Part shown: in pieces, positions 39,535 to 43,837 of the stretch
Layout: every line of letters starts with the position of its first letter
Position numbering within the stretch: position 1 is the stretch's first letter
Virus record (IMG/VR): IMGVR_UViG_3300034104_003542
Coordinates: 1 to 43,837 of that record
Origin: a virus
DNA length: 43,837 bases
Strand: one strand, 5' to 3'
The notes under the pieces: generated by a model
Told to the model about the DNA's origin: nothing
The model's database searches: none
The model's input: only the letters and a program-made list of their open reading frames with translations
Translations under genes and position numbers: made by a program

Positions 39535-40962
39535 ATGCCCCTTACAGCAAACCCAGCCGGTCAGATCTCGGGGTCGTTCACTATCCCCGCCAACGTGCCC
39601 GTCGGCACGAAGCGCGTCACCTTCCTGGGCAACCAGGGCAGCTTCGGCGCTGCGCGCTTCATCGGCTCCGGCACGATCCTCACCCGCACGCAGCGGCAGC
39701 TGACCACCATCGAGACGCGGTTCTGGGATCCGCTGGCCCAGACCTTCCGCATCGATCAGTCGCGGCATGTGACCGCTGTGGACTTCAAGTTCACCGCCGT
39801 CGGCAACACCGCCAACAAGGTCTACCTGGAGATCCGCGAGACAGAGGTGGGCCTGCCCAACGCCACCACCCTGGCAGAGGGGGTGCTGCAGGGCACGGCG
39901 ATCACGGTGGGGCAGTGGAACAAGATCAGCCTGACCCGGCCGGTGTTCCTGCAGGCCGGCGTCGAGTATGCGATGGTGCTGCTCACCGATGACGCCAACC
40001 ACGCGGTGGGCCTGGCCGAGCTCGGGAAGTTCGACAGCGCCGCCCAGCAGTTCGTCACCAGCCAGCCGTACACGATCGGCACCATGCTGAAGTCGAGCAA
40101 CGCCTCGACCTGGACGCCGGTGCAGGAGTCGGACCTCACCTTCCGCATGTACGGGGCCCTGTTCTCCAGCACCACCAGGACCATCAACCTGGGCCCGGTG
40201 CGCGGAGCTGCGGTGTCTAGCCTGACCCGATCGGGATCGACCGCAACGCTCACCACCAGCACGCCGCACGGCTTCGTAACCGGCCAGAAGGTGGTGGTCA
40301 GTGGCGCGGCGCAGACCGACTACAACGGCGCCTTCACGGTCACCGTCACCAGCCCCACGGTGTTCACCTACACGGTGGCCAACAACCCGGCCACGCCTGC
40401 GACAGGCACGATCCTGGCCGCCGCTGGCGACACGACCGACCTGGTGGCGCTGGCCGGTGTGGAGCGGGTAAGCTCCGAGACCAACGCCGAGTTCATCTTC
40501 ACTCGCCCTGATGGATCTGAGATCCGCGGCGCCGACAATGCCCTGATCCGGTTGGCGGAAGATGTGAACGTGCCGCTGACCCTCTCGGCGGTGTTGCGCG
40601 GCACCACCACCCTGAGCCCCTACCTGTTCGCCGGCACGCAGACGGTCCTGGGCAACCTCGGAGAGACCGGCACCTATGTGAGCCGTGCTGTCCCCTGCGC
40701 CGCGGGCGCGAAGGTGAGCTGCACCTTCGAGGCGCTGCTGCCCGGTGCATCGAGCGTGCTGGTGGAGTTCGAGACCAGCACCGGCGCCTGGCAGACAGTG
40801 GCGCTGACCAGCAGCTCGTCGGCGGGTGATGGGTGGGTGGAGCGCATCCACACGGTCGCCAGCCTTGCGGCCGGCGGCACGACCACACGCGTGCGCCTGA
40901 CCCTCACCGGCTCTGCAGCGGCCCGGCCGCAGCTGCGCCAGCTTCGCCTCGTGGTGATCTGA
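39535..40962 (+). CDS. Tail protein with inserted Ig-like domain (475 aa)
   Basis: The outer parts form a phage tail-tip protein: QISGSFTIPANVPVGTKRVT, FWDPLAQTFRIDQSRHVTAV and FLQAGVEYAMVLLTDDANHA at the front, and VNVPLTLSAVLRGTTTLSPY at the back. In between (about 225-305) lies a separate unit, STPHGFVTGQKVVVSGAA then YNGAFTVTVTSPTVFTYTV and ATGTILAA, a beta repeat often inserted in phage surface proteins. It extends the DUF4815 neighbour's baseplate periphery. Confidence 0.75.
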   Translation: MPLTANPAGQISGSFTIPANVPVGTKRVTFLGNQGSFGAARFIGSGTILTRTQRQLTTIETRFWDPLAQTFRIDQSRHVTAVDFKFTAVGNTANKVYLEIRETEVGLPNATTLAEGVLQGTAITVGQWNKISLTRPVFLQAGVEYAMVLLTDDANHAVGLAELGKFDSAAQQFVTSQPYTIGTMLKSSNASTWTPVQESDLTFRMYGALFSSTTRTINLGPVRGAAVSSLTRSGSTATLTTSTPHGFVTGQKVVVSGAAQTDYNGAFTVTVTSPTVFTYTVANNPATPATGTILAAAGDTTDLVALAGVERVSSETNAEFIFTRPDGSEIRGADNALIRLAEDVNVPLTLSAVLRGTTTLSPYLFAGTQTVLGNLGETGTYVSRAVPCAAGAKVSCTFEALLPGASSVLVEFETSTGAWQTVALTSSSSAGDGWVERIHTVASLAAGGTTTRVRLTLTGSAAARPQLRQLRLVVI

Positions 40963-40966
40963 TCCC

Positions 40967-42541
40967 ATGCCCATCGACGATCGGACGACGAACCGCAGCT
41001 ACCAGCTGCCCAACTTCGCCAACCTGCTGGCGGATGACGTGACGCGCCTGCGTGCTGCGCTGCAGTCGATCGATGCCGACATCTTCGCCCGGTACACCAA
41101 GGCCGAGGTAGACACGCTGCTGACAGGCCTGATCCAGGGGGCGCCCGGTGCGCTCGACACCCTGAACGAGCTGGCGGCCGCGCTGGGCGACGATCCCAAC
41201 TTCGCGGCGACGATCACCAACCAGCTTGCGCAGAAGGCCAACTCCGCAGACGTCTACACCAGGACGCAGAGCGACGCGCGCTACGTGCAGGGCCAGACCC
41301 AGGCGGAGATGGTGTTCATCGCCACCGCCAACCAGTCGGTGTTCACGCTGTCGACGCCGGTGATCAACAAGCCATCGGCGCTGGTGACGGTGGACGGCGT
41401 GGTGCAGCCGACCAGCGAGTACAGCCTTAACCAGGCTGGCACCTCGCTGACGCTGAGCGAGGGCGTTCCGGTTGGCACCGTGGTGCGTGTGCTGGCGTTG
41501 GGCGTAGCGTCTGCTGGCGCGCCGGCTGATGACTCGGTGACGGAGCCGAAGTTCCGTACTGGCGCGGTCTCAACTCGGGCCCTGGCGGTGGGCATCGCAC
41601 CAACGGTGGGCAGCATCAACGCTGGCCCGCTTGCAGGCTTCCGCAACGCAATCATCAACGGCCATTTCTGGCTTTGGCAACGAGGCACAAGTTTCACCGG
41701 CTCAGAGTACGGCGCGGATCGATGGCGGAATCTTCGCAATGGCACCGCATGCACGATGAGCCGGCAAAAGTTCAGCCTTGGGCAAACTCAGGTGCCTGGA
41801 GACCCTGAGTTCTTCTGTCGAATGGTTGTCGCGTCTGTGACGGGGGCTGACAACTATTCGCTGTTGCAGCAACGCATCGAGTATGTGCGCACGTTCGCGA
41901 GCAAGGAAATTACAATCTCGTTCTGGGCAAGAGCAAACGCGCCTGGCAGCATCAGCATCGAGCTGGAACAGATTTTCGGAACAGGCGGATCGCCAAGCGC
42001 TCCCGTGACTGGGATCGGCGTCGTGAAGAAGCAGGTGACTACTTCCTGGCAAAAGATTGAGCACACAGTGACGCTGCCTTCGCTCAGCGGCAAAACACAA
42101 GGCGCCGATGACGATTGCCTGGCCCTTAACATTTGGCTGGATGCAGGATCGAACTTTGCATCACGCACTGCCGAACTGGGCCACCAGTCCAACACGTTCA
42201 GTATTAGCCAGGTGCAAGTCGAGCTCGGGCCAATCAGCACCCCATTCGAGCGCAGGCCTGAGGCCGTCGAGTTCGTCCTGTGCCAGCGCTACTACCAGGC
42301 CGGCACGCGCGTCAACGTCGGTGGCGTCACGGCCAATGGGGTCGGGCTCTACTCATCCGTGCAGCTCCCTGTGAGAATGCGGCGCACGCCGGCTGCCGAG
42401 CAAGAAAGCGTCGCGTTTGTCGGCAGCTGCAACGACATCTCTGTGCTGCCAGGCACCGGCCACATGGACGTGATTGTGTCCAACACAACTGGCGGAGCAG
42501 GCATTGCATCTGCCTTCTACGCTTTGTCCGCTGAACTGTGA
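40967..42541 (+). CDS. Tail fibre with carbohydrate-binding-like domain (524 aa)
   Basis: The N-terminus (TNRSYQLPNFANLLADDVTR, YTKAEVDTLLTGLIQ, TLNELAAALGDDPNFAATIT) is a common fibre shaft of heptad-like helices. A linker domain (SVFTLSTPVINKPSALVTVD, VRVLALGVASAG) comes next. From about 225 the FRNAIINGHFWLWQRGTSF motif starts a jelly-roll domain (ADRWRNLRNGTACTMSR, KEITISFWARANAPGSISI) typical of fibres that bind host glycans. Base composition drops in GC in the middle of this domain. Confidence 0.82.
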   Translation: MPIDDRTTNRSYQLPNFANLLADDVTRLRAALQSIDADIFARYTKAEVDTLLTGLIQGAPGALDTLNELAAALGDDPNFAATITNQLAQKANSADVYTRTQSDARYVQGQTQAEMVFIATANQSVFTLSTPVINKPSALVTVDGVVQPTSEYSLNQAGTSLTLSEGVPVGTVVRVLALGVASAGAPADDSVTEPKFRTGAVSTRALAVGIAPTVGSINAGPLAGFRNAIINGHFWLWQRGTSFTGSEYGADRWRNLRNGTACTMSRQKFSLGQTQVPGDPEFFCRMVVASVTGADNYSLLQQRIEYVRTFASKEITISFWARANAPGSISIELEQIFGTGGSPSAPVTGIGVVKKQVTTSWQKIEHTVTLPSLSGKTQGADDDCLALNIWLDAGSNFASRTAELGHQSNTFSISQVQVELGPISTPFERRPEAVEFVLCQRYYQAGTRVNVGGVTANGVGLYSSVQLPVRMRRTPAAEQESVAFVGSCNDISVLPGTGHMDVIVSNTTGGAGIASAFYALSAEL

Positions 42542-42585
42542 TGAGTTCTGCGTCGCCACCGTTCTTCACTTCGCCTTCCTGACCC

Positions 42586-43155
42586 ATGCCACTGCAAAGG
42601 ATTCCCGGCGCCATGGTGTCGGACTCGACCATCACAGGAGCTGACGTTCAAGACAACAGCCTCGGCCGCAACGACATGGGCGAGTCGCTGATCCGTCTCG
42701 GCACCCAGCAGGCCACGACCAGCGGCGTGGCCAAGGAGTTCACCGGCATCCCCTCCTGGGCCCGGCGGGTCACCCTGCACCTCTGGTTCGTCTCCACCAA
42801 CGGCACGTCCAACATCCTGGTGCAGCTCGGCACCGGCGGCGCTCCCACCACGTCGGGCTACACCGGCCACAGCGTCTTCTCCTGGGCCAGCGGGGTCGCG
42901 CCAGTGAGCTCCACCAACGGCATCCCCATCTTCAGCAACGCCGCCAGCTACAGCCACTTCGGCACTCTCACCTTCAACAACATCGGCGGCAACTCCTGGG
43001 TCGCATCCGGCCAGCTGGTCACGGGCGGCACGGCTGGCGCGATTGTCTCCGGCGGCTTCATCGAGCTGGCCGGCGTGCTCAACTACCTGCGCATCGTTAC
43101 CGCCAACGGCACCGACGCCTTCGACGCAGGCGCCGTGAACATCACCTGGGAGTGA
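42586..43155 (+). CDS. Tail fibre tip protein (189 aa)
   Basis: A short N-terminal segment (GAMVSDSTITGADVQDNSLG) precedes a beta-sandwich (FTGIPSWARRVTLHLWFVST, NILVQLGTGGAPTTSGYTGH, FGTLTFNNIGGNSWVASGQL) seen at the tip of phage fibres. It is the last gene before the sheath. The final strands (YLRIVTANGTDAFDAGAVNI) fit a trimeric knob. Specific receptor unknown. Confidence 0.75.
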   Translation: MPLQRIPGAMVSDSTITGADVQDNSLGRNDMGESLIRLGTQQATTSGVAKEFTGIPSWARRVTLHLWFVSTNGTSNILVQLGTGGAPTTSGYTGHSVFSWASGVAPVSSTNGIPIFSNAASYSHFGTLTFNNIGGNSWVASGQLVTGGTAGAIVSGGFIELAGVLNYLRIVTANGTDAFDAGAVNITWE

Positions 43156-43171
43156 GCCCACAGGCCAGCAC

Positions 43172-43181
43172 CCCTAGAATC
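43172..43181 (+). promoter_or_regulatory. CCCTAGAATC, candidate late promoter -10 element (second copy)
   Basis: Identical to the copy at 24509. It lies in the 52-base gap before the sheath gene, followed eight bases later by AGGAGG. No -35 box is visible at normal spacing. Confidence 0.45.
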
Positions 43182-43207
43182 AACCAGACAGGAGGACCCT
43201 CCTACCT

Positions 43208-43837
43208 ATGACAACGACCTTTCTCCACGGCGTAGAGGTCCTCCAGATTGACACTGGGGCCCGGCCGATCCAGACCGTTCGATCCTCGGTGATCGGCCTC
43301 ATCGGCACTGCACCCGACGCGGACGATGAGAAGTTCCCCCTCAACACTCCGGTGCTGGTCACCCGCCGCGGCGAGATGGCCGGTCTGGGTGAAGACGGCA
43401 CGCTGCAGCCGGCGCTCGACCTGATCTACGACCAGGCCGGCGCAGTTGTCGTGGTGATCCGCGTCGAGCAGGGCGCGAACGAGGGCGCAACCATCGACAA
43501 CGTGGTGGGCGGCATCGACGGCGCCACCGGGGCCTACGAGGGCGTGCACGCCTTCCTCGCGGCGGAGAACGCCGTCGGCTTCGCACCTCGCATCCTCATC
43601 GCTCCTGGCTTCACTCACCAGCGCACCAGCAACGGCATCCTGTCGATCGCGGTCCAGACCCAGGGTTCGGGCTACACCACTGCCCCGGCTGTGACCATCA
43701 CCGGCGGCGCCGGCTCCGGCGCTACCGCCGTGGCGGTGCTCGGCACCGGTGGCAACCACGGCAAGGTGGTGAGCATCACCATCACCAACCCCGGCAAGGG
43801 CTACACCACCAACCCGACCATCACGATCGGCGCCCCC
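43208..43837 (+). CDS. Tail sheath protein FI, N-terminal part with inserted domain (cut by window edge)
   Basis: AGGAGG lies about 12 bases before the ATG. The frame stays open to the window end (210 codons). FLHGVEVLQIDTGARPIQTV then RSSVIGLIGTAPDADDEKFP, NTPVLVTRRGEMAGL and PALDLIYDQAGAVVVVIRVE match P2 FI sheaths, as does FAPRILIAPGFTHQ near 125-138. Directly after that, where the family normally continues with its core, an unrelated repeat begins: GSGYTTAPAVTITGGAGSGA at 153-172 and GKGYTTNPTITIGAP at 196-210. The inserted part continues past the edge. The sheath contracts to drive the tube; the insert probably faces outward. Confidence 0.9.
   Translation, partial: MTTTFLHGVEVLQIDTGARPIQTVRSSVIGLIGTAPDADDEKFPLNTPVLVTRRGEMAGLGEDGTLQPALDLIYDQAGAVVVVIRVEQGANEGATIDNVVGGIDGATGAYEGVHAFLAAENAVGFAPRILIAPGFTHQRTSNGILSIAVQTQGSGYTTAPAVTITGGAGSGATAVAVLGTGGNHGKVVSITITNPGKGYTTNPTITIGAP

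Noticed and set aside
39169-40974. 601-codon minus-strand ORF
   Set aside because: Lies opposite two well-supported tail genes; Gly/Arg/Asp-rich composition without any recognisable motif.

Overview
The window looks like most of one temperate, contractile-tailed (myovirus-type) phage or prophage from a GC-rich bacterium. A picocyanobacterium of the Synechococcus/Cyanobium kind is the best guess. The reasons are a 3' half of an initiator-type tRNA-Met, tail-fibre domains of a kind common in cyanophages, and overall high GC; the host assignment is inference. The head proteins are lambda/HK97-like (gpA-type terminase, gpW, lambda-type portal, protease-capsid fusion, DUF2190 decoration protein). 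The baseplate is P2-like (gpV, PAAR, gpW/gp25, gpJ, gpI, sheath FI). No host gene, lysis gene or CI-type repressor was recognised.

Layout. 1-660: a tyrosine integrase on the minus strand, cut by the window edge. 661-927: an attachment region holding a tRNA-Met 3' half, short direct repeats and a terminator. 928-7646: a long leftward operon of tightly overlapping genes (ATGA, TGATG or GTGA junctions). It encodes mostly small proteins plus a mini DNA-polymerase-X nucleotidyltransferase, several zinc-binding proteins, a DUF4942 N6-adenine methyltransferase, a Rieske-like protein and an OB-fold protein. 7806-10271: a leftward recombination block (SSB, HTH protein, RecT, RecE-like nuclease). 10272-10435: a divergent control region. 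10436-15232: a rightward replication block (SF2 helicase, VRR-NUC nuclease, three small genes, prim-pol/VapE primase-helicase) ending in a strong terminator. 15233-16388: two repeat-rich noncoding stretches flanking a lone gpZ-like gene. 16389-20251: a ParB / cupin / PAPS-reductase-like / ParB / phosphoribosyltransferase-like cassette plus one unknown gene. 20245-31166: packaging, head, connector and gpV genes, with a collagen-like protein and an AT-rich receptor-binding gene among them. 31169-33574: the rest of the baseplate. 33587-43155: fibres and other tail-tip proteins. 43208 onward: the start of the tail sheath gene, carrying an inserted surface domain.

How it may work together. RecE/RecT/SSB with the helicase, VRR-NUC and prim-pol/VapE form a self-contained recombination-replication set. 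A palindromic motif, GTNAC-N5-GTNAC, sits between the divergent operons, upstream of the small-gene operon, inside the replication operon and once within the leftward operon, so a single regulator could coordinate the early genes. An identical 10-mer (CCCTAGAATC) precedes both the capsid and the sheath genes and is a candidate late-promoter element. The integrase and the tRNA-derived site both appear to lie inside phage sequence, which suggests an unintegrated or tandem form rather than a simple prophage end.

The most unusual parts are the ParB-cupin-PAPS reductase-ParB-PRTase cassette, the phage Rieske-like protein, the proposed shared operator, the iteron-like noncoding regions around 15.2-16.4 kb and the decorated sheath.
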